NCBI GenBank assembly: GCA_938017975.1
Contig: CALIKQ010000025.1
Location: forward strand, 1 to 44,039
DNA: 44,039 bases
Reading direction: 5' to 3'
Origin: an uncultured Pseudomonadales bacterium
Lineage (GTDB): Bacteria; Pseudomonadota; Gammaproteobacteria; Pseudomonadales; Azotimanducaceae
In this document: in pieces, positions 9,149-20,325 of the stretch
Position numbering within the stretch: the stretch's first letter is position 1
How the letters are laid out: the number at the start of each line of letters is the position of its first letter
Program-made: the position numbers and the translations under genes
The notes under the pieces: model-generated
Seen by the model: only the letters and a program-made list of their open reading frames with translations
The model's database searches: none
Told to the model about the DNA's origin: nothing

Positions 9149-10483
9149 TCAATGAGGCACGCTTCCAACAACGTTGGCCAGATCTTCAGCTAATCGCTGT
9201 ACTTGTTCAGCATGCCGACCTTCCACCATGACCCGCAGCACCGGTTCGGTGCCGGAAGGACGCAATAAGACTCTACCCTCGGACCCCAAAGTCTGCTCGA
9301 CTTCAGCGACCGCATTCACGACGTCATCCGACTCCATTGCACCAGGCGCTACATCCTTGACGTTGATCATCGTCTGGGGGTACTTATCCATCACGTTCAC
9401 AAGTTGACGCAGCGTCCTGCCAGAATCCACAATCGCAACGAGCACCTGGAGCGCTGAAACCACTCCGTCTCCTGTAGTCGTTTGATCGAGACATAAAATG
9501 TGCCCTGAGCCTTCTCCGCCCAACGCCCAATCCCGCTTGATCAAATCTGAGAGAACGTGGCGATCACCCACAGCCGATCTGACAAAATCAATATTATGAT
9601 CCCTTAAAGCGACTTCTAAACCCAAATTACTCATCAAGGTTCCGACCACACCCCCTTTGAGCTCAGCTTTCGACTGTCGATACAGCGCAATGACAAGCAG
9701 CAGCTCATCGCCGTCAACAACGACTCCGGAATCATCCACCATAACTAGGCGGTCTCCGTCGCCGTCGAGTGCAATACCCAAATCGGCTCCTTCCAAAACC
9801 ACTCGCTCAGCCAATGCAGCCGGATCAGTCGCACCCACGCCCTCGTTGATATTCAATCCATCCGGGCTACAACCCATCGTAATGACTGTAGCGCCAAGCT
9901 CTCGAAAAACACTGGGCGCTACTTTGTAAGTCGCCCCATGGGCGCAATCAACAACCAATTTAAAGCCTTTAAGGCTCAATGATTTTGGAAAGGTATTTTT
10001 GCAAAATTCGACATAGCGGCCGACAGCATCTGTCATACGCTCTGCTTTGCCTAGGTATTGTGAAGCTACGGTCGTCATGGGCACATCAATCAAACGCTCA
10101 ATCTCTGCCTCAACAGAGTCAGGCAACTTACGTCCATCCCCAGAGAAAAACTTGATCCCATTATCCGCGTATGGATTATGAGAGGCACTGATGACAATAC
10201 CTGCCTGCGCAGACACCGCACGCGTCAGGTAGGCGACTGCAGGCGTAGGCATAGGGCCCAACATAACAGTATTGACACCCGCCGATGCAAGGCCCGCTTC
10301 AAGTGCCGATTCAAACAGATATCCTGATATACGGGTGTCCTTCCCGATTAGGATTGTACCGCCCTGGGCCTCCGAGAAAACGACACCCGCAGCCCACCCC
10401 AACTTAAGCACAAACTCTGCGGTAATTGGGTACGTCCCCACGGGGCCTCGAATACCATCGGTACCGAAATACTTAACCGCCAT
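9149..10483 (-). CDS. glmM: Phosphoglucosamine mutase
   Basis: It converts glucosamine 6-phosphate to glucosamine 1-phosphate for UDP-GlcNAc, peptidoglycan and LPS synthesis. The product has 444 residues, matching the family. It starts [16 protein letters not shown]. The phosphoserine is Ser101 in VISASHNPY. The metal loop is DGDGDR and the phosphate-binding loop is [13 protein letters not shown] longer in-frame extension of 16 codons lies inside folP and was rejected. AAGAGA precedes the ATG. The start overlaps the folP stop by 11 nt. Confidence 0.97.
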   Translation of the reverse strand: MAVKYFGTDGIRGPVGTYPITAEFVLKLGWAAGVVFSEAQGGTILIGKDTRISGYLFESALEAGLASAGVNTVMLGPMPTPAVAYLTRAVSAQAGIVISASHNPYADNGIKFFSGDGRKLPDSVEAEIERLIDVPMTTVASQYLGKAERMTDAVGRYVEFCKNTFPKSLSLKGFKLVVDCAHGATYKVAPSVFRELGATVITMGCSPDGLNINEGVGATDPAALAERVVLEGADLGIALDGDGDRLVMVDDSGVVVDGDELLLVIALYRQSKAELKGGVVGTLMSNLGLEVALRDHNIDFVRSAVGDRHVLSDLIKRDWALGGEGSGHILCLDQTTTGDGVVSALQVLVAIVDSGRTLRQLVNVMDKYPQTMINVKDVAPGAMESDDVVNAVAEVEQTLGSEGRVLLRPSGTEPVLRVMVEGRHAEQVQRLAEDLANVVGSVPH

Positions 10484-11306
10484 CTCTTTCTTTTCCTTCG
10501 TCATGAATCGCTTTCCAGACTGCCAAAGCACTCACCGTCGCAGCAACGTCATGAACACGAATCAATGAGGCTCCTGCAGCGACCGCGGCAAGCGCACCGG
10601 CAACCGATCCGATAAGAATATCATCAGTGACCGTTCGAAGGCTGCTTTTCCGTGAGAGACCGATCATGAGCGGAAGGCCAAAGTCTCCGAATTCCGACAA
10701 CCCTCTGGTCAGCTCAAAATTTTGATCCGGCGTCTTCCCAAAGCCAAATCCCGGATCTAAGACCACGCGCTGCCTGTCGATGCCGCCAGACTCTAGAACC
10801 CTAATTCGCCTGGAGAAAAAATCCTTGATCTCACCGAGCAAATCTCGATAGTGAGGCGATATTTGCATGCTCTCGGGGGTGCCCTGCATATGCATCAATG
10901 CTACAACAGCAAAATCACCAACGGCAGCTACGGCCCCTGGAATAGAAAGCGCTCTGACGTCATTGATCATGGCCACTTTTCGCGAGGCGCAAGCAGTGAT
11001 CACCTCAGGCGTTGAACTGTCAATAGAGATTGGCACGTCGAACCGAGCTTGAACGCCGTCGAGAATTGGAAGGACTCGGTCGAGTTCTTCTTGTTGGCTG
11101 GGTCGGCGAGCGCCGGGCCGGGTCGACTCGCCGCCGATATCAATAATATCGGCACCGCCTCGCACCATTATTTCCGTTTGCCTTAGCGCGGCATCAAGAC
11201 TCTGGAACTGGCCTCCGTCGGAGAAGGAATCTGGGGTGACATTGAGTATCCCCATAACAAGCGGCTGACGCTCTGATAGCCGCTGAGCGAGCGGATTCTC
11301 GCTCAA
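10473..11306 (-). CDS. folP: Dihydropteroate synthase
   Basis: It condenses p-aminobenzoate with dihydropterin pyrophosphate in folate synthesis and is the sulfonamide target. The product has 277 residues with a TIM barrel. Signatures are [47 protein letters not shown] and IRVHDVAA. It starts 3 nt after the ftsH stop and overlaps glmM, the conserved ftsH-folP-glmM unit. Confidence 0.97.
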   Translation of the reverse strand: MSENPLAQRLSERQPLVMGILNVTPDSFSDGGQFQSLDAALRQTEIMVRGGADIIDIGGESTRPGARRPSQQEELDRVLPILDGVQARFDVPISIDSSTPEVITACASRKVAMINDVRALSIPGAVAAVGDFAVVALMHMQGTPESMQISPHYRDLLGEIKDFFSRRIRVLESGGIDRQRVVLDPGFGFGKTPDQNFELTRGLSEFGDFGLPLMIGLSRKSSLRTVTDDILIGSVAGALAAVAAGASLIRVHDVAATVSALAVWKAIHDEGKERDGG

Positions 11307-11309
11307 TCG

Positions 11310-13235
11310 TTACGCTCCAGAGGGTGCGCCATCGAGATCTGCGGCATCATCATTCGAAGCAGCTGAGTCCTCCAAATCTGGACCCTTTGATGGTGCATCG
11401 TCGTTCCAATCTGACGGAGGCTTAGGAGGCCGTCCTGCCATAATATCGTCGATCTGACTCTTATCAATTGTCTCATACTCAAGCAACGCCGCCGCCATCG
11501 CATCAAGTTTTTCACGATGATCCACTAAAATTTTGCGGGCCCTTGAATAACATTGATCGATTATTTGTTTGATCTCATCGTCAATAATCTTTGCTGTTTC
11601 ACCAGAGACATTAGCTCGACTAGAGCCAGCTGACTTTCCAAGAAACACTTCGCTCTCTTCGTCTTCATACTGCAAGGGACCAAGCTTCTCTGAGAGACCC
11701 CATTTTGTGACCATCGAACGAGCCATCTTAGTCGCACGTTCGATATCATTTGAAGCCCCGGTTGTAACCCCATCGAAACCCAAAGTCAGTTCTTCGGCGA
11801 TTCGACCGCCAAATAATCCGCAAATTTGGCTCTCTATCAAGCGCTTGCTCATCGAATATCGGTCCTCTTCGGGAAGGAACATCGTGACACCCAATGCTCT
11901 TCCTCGGGGAATGATCGAAACTTTATAACTCGGATCGTGTTCCGGCATCATGTACCCAACGATGCAATGTCCCGCCTCATGGTAGGCGGTGTTCGTCCGC
12001 TCTTTCTCAGACATCACCATGGTCTTGCGCTCTGCGCCCATCATAATTTTATCTTTGGCTTGTTCGAAGTGCCGCATCGCAACCAATCTCTGGTCTTGCC
12101 TGGCCGCAAAAAGTGCCGCTTCGTTCACAACATTGGCGAGATCGGCCCCTGAAAACCCTGGGGTACCCCGTGCGATGTCCATCGCCACAACATCATCAGA
12201 AATTGGCACTTTGCGCATGTGAACTTTGAGTACCTGCTCACGTCCACGAAGGTCAGGCAAAGGCACGACAACCTGTCGGTCAAACCGTCCCGGCCGGAGG
12301 AGCGCAGGATCTAAAACATCAGGCCGGTTGGTCGACGCGATCACAATAATACCCTCATTGCCTTCGAATCCATCCATTTCGACCAAAAGCTGGTTAAGCG
12401 TCTGCTCACGCTCGTCGTGGCCGCCCCCGAGTCCGGCACCGCGGTGCCGGCCCACAGCATCTATCTCATCGATGAAGATAATACAGGGCGTTGCCTTCTT
12501 GGCTTGCTCAAACATATCTCGCACTCGAGACGCGCCCACCCCAACAAACATCTCAACGAAGTCTGATCCAGAAATCGAAAAAAATGGAACTTTGGCCTCA
12601 CCTGCAATCGCCTTGGCCAGCAGTGTCTTCCCTGTCCCCGGCGACCCTACCATCAGGGTGCCCCTGGGAATTTTGCCCCCCAACTTTTGAAATTTACTGG
12701 GCTCTCTTAAGAAGTCGACGAGTTCTTTGACCTCTTCTTTCGCCTCGTCCACCCCGGCTACGTCGGCGAACGTTGTCTTAATTTGGTCTTCGCCAAGGAG
12801 TTTGGCTTTACTCTTGCCGAACGATAGCGGGCCGCCCTTACCACTAGCGCCGCCCTGCATCTGCCGCATGAAAAACATAAAGACTGCGATGATCACAAGT
12901 ATTGGAAAACTGGCCACCAAAAGCTGCGTCCATATACTCTGCTGCTCAGGCCGCTCGCCTCTGAAACTTACGTTGTGATCGAGCAAGTCGTCGATTAAAG
13001 CTTTATCGACGATCTGCGGCTGGACTGTCTCGAAGGATATGCCATCTGACCTTTCACCCCGAATGATCAGCCCGTCAATTTCGACGGACCGAATCCGGTT
13101 ACCATTAACCAAGTCAATGAATGTCGAATACTCGACTTCTTCTGGCGCGCGATCGACGTTAAAATTTTGGAAGACTGTCAGCAAGACCGCCGCAATCACC
13201 AACCAAAGTAGCAGATTCTTTCCCATATCGTTCAC
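11310..13235 (-). CDS. ftsH: ATP-dependent zinc metalloprotease FtsH
   Basis: A membrane-anchored AAA+ protease that degrades misfolded membrane proteins and short-lived regulators. The product has 641 residues. Transmembrane segments lie at about 8-25 and 104-123 with a periplasmic domain between them. Walker A GSPGTGKT is at 197-204. The SRH segment reads [19 protein letters not shown]. The zinc site HEAGH is at 419-423. I chose the GTG at 13235 because AGAGGA lies 6 nt upstream. The ATG three codons later matches the usual N-terminus but is poorly spaced from that site. Confidence 0.98.
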   Translation of the reverse strand: MNDMGKNLLLWLVIAAVLLTVFQNFNVDRAPEEVEYSTFIDLVNGNRIRSVEIDGLIIRGERSDGISFETVQPQIVDKALIDDLLDHNVSFRGERPEQQSIWTQLLVASFPILVIIAVFMFFMRQMQGGASGKGGPLSFGKSKAKLLGEDQIKTTFADVAGVDEAKEEVKELVDFLREPSKFQKLGGKIPRGTLMVGSPGTGKTLLAKAIAGEAKVPFFSISGSDFVEMFVGVGASRVRDMFEQAKKATPCIIFIDEIDAVGRHRGAGLGGGHDEREQTLNQLLVEMDGFEGNEGIIVIASTNRPDVLDPALLRPGRFDRQVVVPLPDLRGREQVLKVHMRKVPISDDVVAMDIARGTPGFSGADLANVVNEAALFAARQDQRLVAMRHFEQAKDKIMMGAERKTMVMSEKERTNTAYHEAGHCIVGYMMPEHDPSYKVSIIPRGRALGVTMFLPEEDRYSMSKRLIESQICGLFGGRIAEELTLGFDGVTTGASNDIERATKMARSMVTKWGLSEKLGPLQYEDEESEVFLGKSAGSSRANVSGETAKIIDDEIKQIIDQCYSRARKILVDHREKLDAMAAALLEYETIDKSQIDDIMAGRPPKPPSDWNDDAPSKGPDLEDSAASNDDAADLDGAPSGA

Positions 13236-13330
13236 AACTAATCCTCTTGTAGTCTACTTCTGCAATGATGTTTCTGCGGTACGTTCACCGATAGGCCCAT
13301 CTTATGAGGGCTCTTTCGACTTATCCTAGT

Positions 13331-13954
13331 CTATCGCGGCAACTTTCCAATGCCTGCTAGATAAATTTCTCTAGACCGGCCTCGAGAAGCTTTGGGCTTA
13401 AGATTAACGTATTTCTTATAATCATTACGAAATTGACGCCGCAAAGTATCAATCCCTTCTCCTTCAAACGCCTTTACCAACAAATTGCCACCAGGTTTGA
13501 GCATTTTTTGAGCAAAATCCAGTGCAAGCTCCACCAGATAGGCACTCCTTGGTAAATCAACCGCTTTCATACCACTTAAGTTTGGGGCCATATCAGAAAT
13601 TACAAGGTCCACCTTTTCATCTCCCAGCATCTCCAATAACCGACCAAACACCGCATCCTCCGTAAAATCGCCAGTAACCAACTCAACGCCATCGATCGGC
13701 GCCATTTCTAGGATATCCAGCGCTATCACTCTGCCCAATGAGCCCATGCGTTGCCGCACCACCTGAGACCATCCCCCAGGGGCCGAACCGAGATCAACAA
13801 CAACTTGCCCAGGTTTTAGCAGTTTCAGACGATCATCGATCTCAAGGAGCTTGTAAACTGCTCTTGAGCGATATCCGGCGACTCGAGCCTTCTGAACAAA
13901 TGGATCTTGCTCGTGCTCGTCTAACCACCGCTGACTGGTCTTCGATTTTTTCAC
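13331..13954 (-). CDS. rlmE: 23S rRNA (uridine-2552-2'-O)-methyltransferase
   Basis: It methylates U2552 in the A-loop of 23S rRNA during late 50S assembly. It has 207 residues with a Rossmann fold. The SAM motif VVDLGSAPGGWSQV, the acidic DLVISDMAPNLSG motif and the lysine in LLVKAFEGEG give the K-D-K tetrad context. The start is GTG with AGGGG upstream. It is transcribed toward ftsH with a 95-nt gap, the conserved rlmE-ftsH pair. yhbY diverges from it across 59 nt. Confidence 0.96.
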   Translation of the reverse strand: MKKSKTSQRWLDEHEQDPFVQKARVAGYRSRAVYKLLEIDDRLKLLKPGQVVVDLGSAPGGWSQVVRQRMGSLGRVIALDILEMAPIDGVELVTGDFTEDAVFGRLLEMLGDEKVDLVISDMAPNLSGMKAVDLPRSAYLVELALDFAQKMLKPGGNLLVKAFEGEGIDTLRRQFRNDYKKYVNLKPKASRGRSREIYLAGIGKLPR

Positions 13955-14013
13955 GCTCGACTGCCCCTCTGCATCTTGCCATCGCGTACAATTAGTATTT
14001 TTGGAATTAAAGA

Positions 14014-14313
14014 ATGTACACCCAACAGCAGAAAAAACAATTTAAAGGAATCGGTCATCAACTTGACCCAGTGGTAACAATCGCTGCTAAGGGTCTCTCT
14101 GAAAGCGTCTTAGCTGAACTTGAACGAGCCTTGGACGATCACGAACTGATAAAGGTCCGGTTCATTCACGATCGCCAAAATCGTGCCATCCTACTCGATG
14201 AACTGGTCAAGTTGACCCGGTGCGAGGTAATCCAAACCATTGGTGGCATTGCCCTCATCCTAAGAAAATCAGAAAAGCCTAATGCAGCGCTTTCAAATCT
14301 ACTGCGCCATTAG
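14014..14313 (+). CDS. yhbY: YhbY-family (CRM domain) RNA-binding protein
   Basis: A pre-50S-associated RNA-binding protein with a single CRM domain. It has 99 residues. The N-terminus QKKQFKGIGHQLDPVVTIAAKG, the motif ELIKVRF, and the late segment VIQTIGGIALILRKS are typical. It is transcribed divergently from rlmE and converges on greA. This is its usual location in gammaproteobacteria. Confidence 0.93.
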   Translation: MYTQQQKKQFKGIGHQLDPVVTIAAKGLSESVLAELERALDDHELIKVRFIHDRQNRAILLDELVKLTRCEVIQTIGGIALILRKSEKPNAALSNLLRH

Positions 14314-14353
14314 CCCTAAAAGTTGCCGCGAGACCTGCCTTGGTTTTCAAAGA

Positions 14354-14386
14354 GCCTTCTTCTCCTTACTGCCCAACGAAGAAGGC
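14354..14386. terminator. Hairpin between convergent yhbY and greA
   Basis: GCCTTCTTC and GAAGAAGGC form a 9-bp stem with a 15-nt loop, placed between two converging genes. T-runs on both sides are poor, so a bidirectional terminator role is likely from position but not from a canonical tail. Confidence 0.5.
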
Positions 14387-14407
14387 CTTAGATTTAGCCC
14401 GCACCGC

Positions 14408-14884
14408 TTACAAATGCTCGACTGAAAGAATCTCGTATTCAATTTTTCCGGAGGGGATCTGAATCAAAACCACATCATCGACCTGTTTGCCCACTAAACT
14501 TCTGGCGACTGGCGAGTATATCGAAATGGTCCCTTGCTTTATGTCTGCCTCATCATCACCGACAATTTTGTAGGTGACTTCTTCGTCGGACTCTACATTC
14601 AATAATCGCACTGTCGTGCCAAAAATGACCCTGCCTGTGGGCGCGATGTCTTTGACGTTAATGATTTGTGCGGCGCCTAGCTTGGCTGCAATTTCCGAGA
14701 TTCGGCCTTCTATATGGCCTTGCTCTTCTTTCGCATATTGAAATTCAGCATTCTCTCGCAAATCACCTTGTTCAAGCGCTGCGGAAATTTCTTGGACGAT
14801 TCGAGGCCGCTCAACTGAAGTTAACCGCTTCAGTTCATTTCTCAGCGCTTCTGCGCCCTCTTCTGTCATTGGAATCTTATCCAT
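14408..14884 (-). CDS. greA: Transcription elongation factor GreA
   Basis: It stimulates transcript cleavage by backtracked RNA polymerase through the secondary channel. It has 158 residues. The N-terminal coiled coil carries the acidic tip in GDLRENAEFQYAKEEQ, and a C-terminal FKBP-like domain ends KIEYEILSVEHL. It follows carB by 53 nt on the same strand. The carA-carB-greA operon order is shared with Pseudomonas. Confidence 0.97.
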   Translation of the reverse strand: MDKIPMTEEGAEALRNELKRLTSVERPRIVQEISAALEQGDLRENAEFQYAKEEQGHIEGRISEIAAKLGAAQIINVKDIAPTGRVIFGTTVRLLNVESDEEVTYKIVGDDEADIKQGTISIYSPVARSLVGKQVDDVVLIQIPSGKIEYEILSVEHL

Positions 14885-14937
14885 CTCTACTGCCTTTAAC
14901 TTTTTTAGCGCCTTCCCTTAGCTGCGCCATCCTCGCT

Positions 14938-17900
14938 TCATTCGACGATTGCAGCGTGCAGTTCTTGTAGGCAGTATACTTCCATTTCCATCTTTTGATG
15001 CAAGGCCTCAATGCTCGCCCGCCCGCCTGCCATGGTGGTGGTATAACAAACATTGTGTTGGAGCGCGTTCCGACGAATCGCAAAAGAGTCCTTAATCGCT
15101 TGTTTGCCCTCTGTGGTATTGATCACAAAAGTAATTTCGCCATTTTTGATGGCATCGGTCACATTTGGCCGGCCTTCCATCACCTTGTTGATAACATCGA
15201 CTGATAGGCCTGCTGCTTCAATCACCGCTGCCGTTCCACGGGTTGCGCAAAGCTTGAAGCCTAATGTCAACAAATCTCGAGCGATATCCACCAGCTGATC
15301 CTTATCTGGATCACGCACACTCAGAAATACACGCCCCGCAGAGGGAATTTCATCATCCGCTGCTAACTGTGATTTGCCGTAAGCCTCCCCAAAGGTTCGC
15401 CCGACACCCATTACTTCTCCGGTTGACTTCATCTCTGGACCAAGTATGGGATCAACACCAGGGAATTTTCCAAAGGGGAACACCGCTTCCTTCACGTGGA
15501 AGAACTTTGGTTTGATCTGGCGCGTAAACCCTTGACGCTTCAAGGAAGTACCCGCCATACATCGCGCGGCAATCTTAGCCAATGACCGACCAATGCATTT
15601 AGACACAAAGGGGACCGTCCTTGAGGCTCGTGGATTCACTTCGAGCACAAAAATCTGATCTCCCTGAACAGCCAATTGAACATTCATAAGTCCGACCACC
15701 CCCAGCGCCTTTGCCATAGCGACCACCTGCTGCTCGATTTCATCGATCAGCGCATCACTCAAGCTATAGGGCGGAAGGGAGCACGCGGAATCTCCAGAAT
15801 GAATACCGGCCTGCTCAATGTGCTGCATGATCGCACCGAGCACCACATCTTCACCATCGCTCACAGCATCAACGTCAACCTCAATGGCTTGATCCAAGAA
15901 ACAATCCAATAGAACCGGTGAGTCGGGAGTCACGACGACGGCATTTTTGAGGTACTGAGATAATTCACTGGGCTGGTGCACAATCTCCATTGCACGACCG
16001 CCCAAGACGTAGGAGGGCCGCACGACCAATGGATAGCCAATTTCATCGGCCTGCGCGAGTCCCTCGGGAACGGTACGCACAATTCTATTAGAGGGCTGCT
16101 TGAGCGATAACCCGTCGAGCATTTGTTGAAAACGCTCGCGGTCTTCAGCCTGATCAATCGCATCCGGAGAGGTTCCAATAATCGGCACACCCTCGGCCTC
16201 GAGCGCCTTGGCCAGCTTTAAGGGCGTTTGGCCACCAAACTGAACGATTACTCCCACCGGTCGCTCAACATCAACAATTGCCAGCACGTCCTCCAAAGTT
16301 AAGGGCTCGAAGTAAAGCCGGTCGGACGTGTCGAAGTCCGTGCTGACCGTTTCCGGATTACAGTTGACCATGATGGTTTCATAACCATCCTCACGCATAG
16401 CCAAAGCCGCGTGCACACAACAATAATCAAACTCAATGCCCTGACCGATGCGATTTGGTCCACCGCCAAGCACCATAATTTTTTCCCGAGCGCTCGGTTC
16501 TGATTCACAGATGGTCTCGTAGGTTGAATACATATAAGCCGTGGTTGCTGCAAATTCGGCGGCGCAGCTATCGACACGTTTGTAAACCGGTTTTACGCCC
16601 ATCGAAAGCCGTGTGCTTCTCACGAGATTCTCTGGAACCTTCAAAAGCTCGGCCAACCGGCTGTCAGAGAACCCTTGACGCTTGAGCGACAGAAAATCGT
16701 CTTTGTTGAGATCCGAGAAAGCTTTGTCTTCGAGCCCCTGCTCTTGGGCGATAATTTCTTCAATCTGTACCAGGAACCAAGGATCGATACGCGACAGCTC
16801 GCAGACCGCTTCAAGACTCAGACCAGCTCTGAAAGCTTCACCAACATATAAAATGCGCTCGCCCCCCGGAACTCTCAGCTCTTGCTGGATTCGCTCGAGT
16901 CGATCGTCCTCATCATTGTCATCGATTGGTGAGAACCCATTAATGCCAACTTCCAAACCCCGTAATGCCTTTTGCAGCGACTCCTGAAAAGTTCTCCCCA
17001 TCGCCATCACTTCGCCAACACTTTTCATTTGTGTGGTCAGCGTATTGTTGGCCTCTGGGAATTTTTCGAAGGTGAATCTCGGAATCTTCGTCACGATGTA
17101 GTCTATTGCAGGTTCAAAGGATGCAGGGGTCACGCCACCGGTGATTTCATTAGCGAGCTCGGGCAAGGTATATCCAATTGCTAGCTTCGTTGCGACCCTT
17201 GCAATCGGGAACCCAGTAGCTTTGGATGCCAAAGCAGATGATCTCGAAACACGAGGATTCATTTCGATGACCACTAACCGACCATCCTCAGGGTTCAACG
17301 CAAATTGCACATTAGAACCGCCCGTCTCCACACCTATCGCTCGGAGTACGTCGATCGATGCGTTCCGCATCTGTTGGTACTCCTTGTCCGTTAAGGTCTG
17401 AGCTGGCGCAATGGTGATTGAATCGCCTGTGTGCACGCCCATGGGATCAAAGTTCTCAATCGAGCAAACAATAATGCAGTTATCCGCTCTATCTCGCACA
17501 ACCTCCATCTCAAATTCTTTCCAACCTAAAAGCGATTCATCAATCAGCAATTCATTCGTCGGGGAAAGATCGAGACCACGAGTACATATCTCTACAAACT
17601 CCTCTGAGTTATAAGCAATCCCTCCGCCACTACCGCCCAGGGTAAAACTCGGACGAATCACACAGGGATAGCCAAGTCTCGCTTGGACCTGTTTTGCTTC
17701 TTCCAAGGAATGCGCAATGCCGCTTTTGGGCGTTTCTAATCCAATGGATTTCATCACTTGGTCGAACAACTGTCGGTCTTCTGCTCGATCAATGGCTTCT
17801 TTGGTTGCACCAATCAATGCAACGTTATACTGCTCAAGCACCCCTTCCCGAGCCAAATCGAGCGCGCAGTTGAGCGCGGTTTGCCCGCCCATGGTGGGCA

Positions 17901-18159
17901 GCAAAGCATCAGGCCGCTCCTTGGCAATGATGCGGGCGACCACTTCCCAGGTCACAGGCTCGATGTACGTTGCATCGGCCATTGCAGGGTCTGTCATGAT
18001 CGTAGCAGGATTCGAGTTGACGAGAATGACGCGATAGCCTTCTTCCTGCAACGCCTTACAGGCCTGCGCCCCGGAGTAATCAAACTCACATGCCTGGCCG
18101 ATCACAATCGGCCCTGCACCAATAATTAATACACTTTTAATGTCTGCTCGCTTCGGCAT
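14938..18159 (-). CDS. carB: Carbamoyl-phosphate synthase large subunit
   Basis: It makes carbamoyl phosphate for arginine and pyrimidine synthesis from bicarbonate, glutamine-derived ammonia and two ATP. It has 1073 residues, full length. It holds two duplicated ATP-grasp halves ([40 protein letters not shown]), an oligomerisation domain, and a C-terminal MGS-like allosteric domain. The ATG directly abuts the carA stop codon, implying coupled translation and equal subunit supply. Confidence 0.98.
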   Translation of the reverse strand: MPKRADIKSVLIIGAGPIVIGQACEFDYSGAQACKALQEEGYRVILVNSNPATIMTDPAMADATYIEPVTWEVVARIIAKERPDALLPTMGGQTALNCALDLAREGVLEQYNVALIGATKEAIDRAEDRQLFDQVMKSIGLETPKSGIAHSLEEAKQVQARLGYPCVIRPSFTLGGSGGGIAYNSEEFVEICTRGLDLSPTNELLIDESLLGWKEFEMEVVRDRADNCIIVCSIENFDPMGVHTGDSITIAPAQTLTDKEYQQMRNASIDVLRAIGVETGGSNVQFALNPEDGRLVVIEMNPRVSRSSALASKATGFPIARVATKLAIGYTLPELANEITGGVTPASFEPAIDYIVTKIPRFTFEKFPEANNTLTTQMKSVGEVMAMGRTFQESLQKALRGLEVGINGFSPIDDNDEDDRLERIQQELRVPGGERILYVGEAFRAGLSLEAVCELSRIDPWFLVQIEEIIAQEQGLEDKAFSDLNKDDFLSLKRQGFSDSRLAELLKVPENLVRSTRLSMGVKPVYKRVDSCAAEFAATTAYMYSTYETICESEPSAREKIMVLGGGPNRIGQGIEFDYCCVHAALAMREDGYETIMVNCNPETVSTDFDTSDRLYFEPLTLEDVLAIVDVERPVGVIVQFGGQTPLKLAKALEAEGVPIIGTSPDAIDQAEDRERFQQMLDGLSLKQPSNRIVRTVPEGLAQADEIGYPLVVRPSYVLGGRAMEIVHQPSELSQYLKNAVVVTPDSPVLLDCFLDQAIEVDVDAVSDGEDVVLGAIMQHIEQAGIHSGDSACSLPPYSLSDALIDEIEQQVVAMAKALGVVGLMNVQLAVQGDQIFVLEVNPRASRTVPFVSKCIGRSLAKIAARCMAGTSLKRQGFTRQIKPKFFHVKEAVFPFGKFPGVDPILGPEMKSTGEVMGVGRTFGEAYGKSQLAADDEIPSAGRVFLSVRDPDKDQLVDIARDLLTLGFKLCATRGTAAVIEAAGLSVDVINKVMEGRPNVTDAIKNGEITFVINTTEGKQAIKDSFAIRRNALQHNVCYTTTMAGGRASIEALHQKMEMEVYCLQELHAAIVE

Positions 18160-19299
18160 TTAGCGTCTCCCCGAGGACATACTAGAGATGAATTGATCAA
18201 AGATCGGCGCCAAATCGTGTGGTCCTGGACTGGCCTCGGGATGACCTTGAAATCCAAAGGCCGGCGCGGTTTTCAGCTTGATCCCTTGGATTGTTTGATC
18301 GAACAAAGACCGATGGGTAACCTCAATCGATTCTGGAATATGCGTTTCGTCCAAGCAAAACCCGTGGTTCTGGCTGGTAATCATGACTACCCCGCTCTGT
18401 AAATCTTGGACAGGATGATTCGCACCGTGATGACCATGCCCCATCTTTTGAGTTTTAGCCCCAGCGGCCAACCCCAGCAATTGATGCCCCAGGCAGATAC
18501 CAAAAAGCGGCACTTGTTCGGCTATGAACCTTTTGATCGCCGCAATCGCATAGGTGCAGGGCTCAGGATCGCCGGGTCCGTTCGACAAAAAAATACCATC
18601 GGGCGCCATCGCCAGCACATCTTCAGGCGACGTTGAAGCCGGCACCACCGTTACTGCACAACCACGATCGACCAACATACGGAGGATGTTGCGCTTTACA
18701 CCAAAATCGTAAGCAACGACCTTAAACTGCTGCTCGGCAGCCTCGAGGTTTTGATGTTGTGCTTGCCATGAACCGTTGGTCCACGGATAAATCTCCGTGG
18801 TGGTCACCACGCTGGCCAAGTCCATATTTTTCAATCCTGGGAACCCACGAGCCGCTGCGAGTGCCGCCTCGATTGAGGCCTCATCCAGAGCATCACTCGC
18901 CATCAGACAGGCGTTCTGAGCTCCAAGGGTTCTAAGCGTGCGCGTCAGCGCCCGGGTATCGATATCAGAAATCGCCACCGTCTCGTGGCGGATTAAAAAC
19001 TCAGGCAACGACTCTTCTTTTCGCCAGCTGCTGGCGAGTCTGGGCAGGTCGCGGATGATCAACCCCGAGGCGTGGACCTTGGCTGATTCGTGATCTTCCG
19101 CGTTGCAACCTGTATTGCCAATATGAGGGTGTGTCAGCGTGATCATTTGCTGGGCGTATGAAGGGTCCGTAAGAATTTCCTGATACCCGGTCATCGAAGT
19201 ATTAAAGACCACTTCCCCAGTTCGTTGGCCAAGTGCGCCGATAGAGCTCCCAGCAAACACATCACCACTTTCAAGCGCCAATATCGCTTTCGCCGCCAA
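18160..19299 (-). CDS. carA: Carbamoyl-phosphate synthase small subunit
   Basis: The glutaminase subunit that feeds ammonia to CarB. It has 379 residues from the TTG at 19299, close to the E. coli length of 382. The glutamine amidotransferase cysteine is residue 269 in [11 protein letters not shown], and the His/Glu pair lies in [10 protein letters not shown] chose TTG because GGGAG lies 8 nt upstream and the N-terminus then aligns with the family. An upstream in-frame ATG at 19356 falls inside a terminator hairpin and was rejected. Confidence 0.95.
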   Translation of the reverse strand: MAAKAILALESGDVFAGSSIGALGQRTGEVVFNTSMTGYQEILTDPSYAQQMITLTHPHIGNTGCNAEDHESAKVHASGLIIRDLPRLASSWRKEESLPEFLIRHETVAISDIDTRALTRTLRTLGAQNACLMASDALDEASIEAALAAARGFPGLKNMDLASVVTTTEIYPWTNGSWQAQHQNLEAAEQQFKVVAYDFGVKRNILRMLVDRGCAVTVVPASTSPEDVLAMAPDGIFLSNGPGDPEPCTYAIAAIKRFIAEQVPLFGICLGHQLLGLAAGAKTQKMGHGHHGANHPVQDLQSGVVMITSQNHGFCLDETHIPESIEVTHRSLFDQTIQGIKLKTAPAFGFQGHPEASPGPHDLAPIFDQFISSMSSGRR

Positions 19300-19330
19300 A
19301 TTTTTATCTCCCAACCTGAATTTGTGGCCC

Positions 19331-19368
19331 AAAAAAAAGCGAGAAGGGCAATCCATTCTCGCTTTTTT
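19331..19368 (-). terminator. Intrinsic terminator in the carA leader (candidate attenuator)
   Basis: A perfect 13-bp stem (AAAAAAGCGAGAA with TTCTCGCTTTTTT) and a 10-nt loop are followed on the minus strand by eight Ts. The T-run ends 31 nt before the carA TTG, too close for a separate promoter. It therefore terminates dapB transcripts and must be read through for carAB expression. Confidence 0.85.
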
Positions 19369-19476
19369 GAAGGTTTTTAAGTCGTCATCTTAAGCGCGCA
19401 TTCTAATTGAGAGACGTCCTTGATGCCAGCAATATCTGCTATCAGCCCCCTACTTTCCTCAAGGCGTAAACAACGC

Positions 19477-20277
19477 TCACTCACGCATCCCTAGGACATC
19501 TCGCATATCAAACAAGCCCGGCGACGGTAACTGGTGGACCCATCTACAGGCTCTCAAAGCGCCTTCAGCAAAATTGGCACGGCTATGCGCCCTGTGAGTC
19601 AACTCAATGCGCTCGCCGGACATGGCAAAGATCACTTGGTGTTCTCCGACAACATCACCGCCTCGCACCGCATGCAGACCGACTTCCCCTTTTTTACGTT
19701 GACCGACTTGACCCTGACGACCGTGCATCACATGAGGCTGCTCCTTTCCAGCTTTGACCGAGTCAAGCAGGGCATAAGCTGTGCCAGAAGGCGCATCAAT
19801 CTTCTGATTGTGGTGCATCTCGATGATTTCAACGTCTGCGCCATCTCCCAAACTCATACTCGCCCGTTCAACCAAATCCAAGAGCAGCGTTAGGCCGACA
19901 GAGTAGTTATGAGCATGTACGATGGGTATTTTTTGAGATGCAGATTTAACCCTCAAAGCCTGATCGGCACTTAACCCAGTCGTACCGATAACCATCGGTT
20001 TATCGATTGCAACGCACTCTGTAATGCGCTCAAGCGTCGCCGCTGGTATGGAAAAATCGATTAAGACGTCAAACTCCGGTAGACCCGCGACACTGCCGGC
20101 GATCGGACCCGAGATCTTGGAAGAATCCTTCAATTCAGAGAGTTTTCGGCCATTGAGATGCGATGCTGATTGCTCAATGCCGCCGACTAGCATCAGGCCC
20201 TCGCTGAGGGCTATCTGCTCAATCAACGTTTTGCCCATCTTACCGCCGACCCCGGCGATCGCGATCCTAACATCCAT
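19477..20277 (-). CDS. dapB: 4-hydroxy-tetrahydrodipicolinate reductase
   Basis: An NAD(P)H-dependent step in lysine and diaminopimelate synthesis. It has 266 residues. The nucleotide site is IAGVGGKMGKTL. Further motifs are VLIDFSIPAA, IGTTGLSADQ and the catalytic/substrate motif EMHHNQKIDAPSGTA. I chose the ATG at 20277 because GGAG lies 6 nt upstream and MDVRIAIAG is the natural N-terminus. It is 48 nt downstream of dnaJ, the same neighbours as in Pseudomonas. Confidence 0.96.
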   Translation of the reverse strand: MDVRIAIAGVGGKMGKTLIEQIALSEGLMLVGGIEQSASHLNGRKLSELKDSSKISGPIAGSVAGLPEFDVLIDFSIPAATLERITECVAIDKPMVIGTTGLSADQALRVKSASQKIPIVHAHNYSVGLTLLLDLVERASMSLGDGADVEIIEMHHNQKIDAPSGTAYALLDSVKAGKEQPHVMHGRQGQVGQRKKGEVGLHAVRGGDVVGEHQVIFAMSGERIELTHRAHSRANFAEGALRACRWVHQLPSPGLFDMRDVLGMRE

Positions 20278-20325
20278 GCCCTTCTCCAATAGTCTCGGCC
20301 TCGGGCTGTGGCAAGCCCTCCTCTA

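Noticed and set aside
19297-19356. ATG-started carA of 398 residues
   Set aside because: The extra 19 codons run through an intrinsic terminator stem and T-run, have no family counterpart, and a TTG with GGGAG upstream gives the expected N-terminus.
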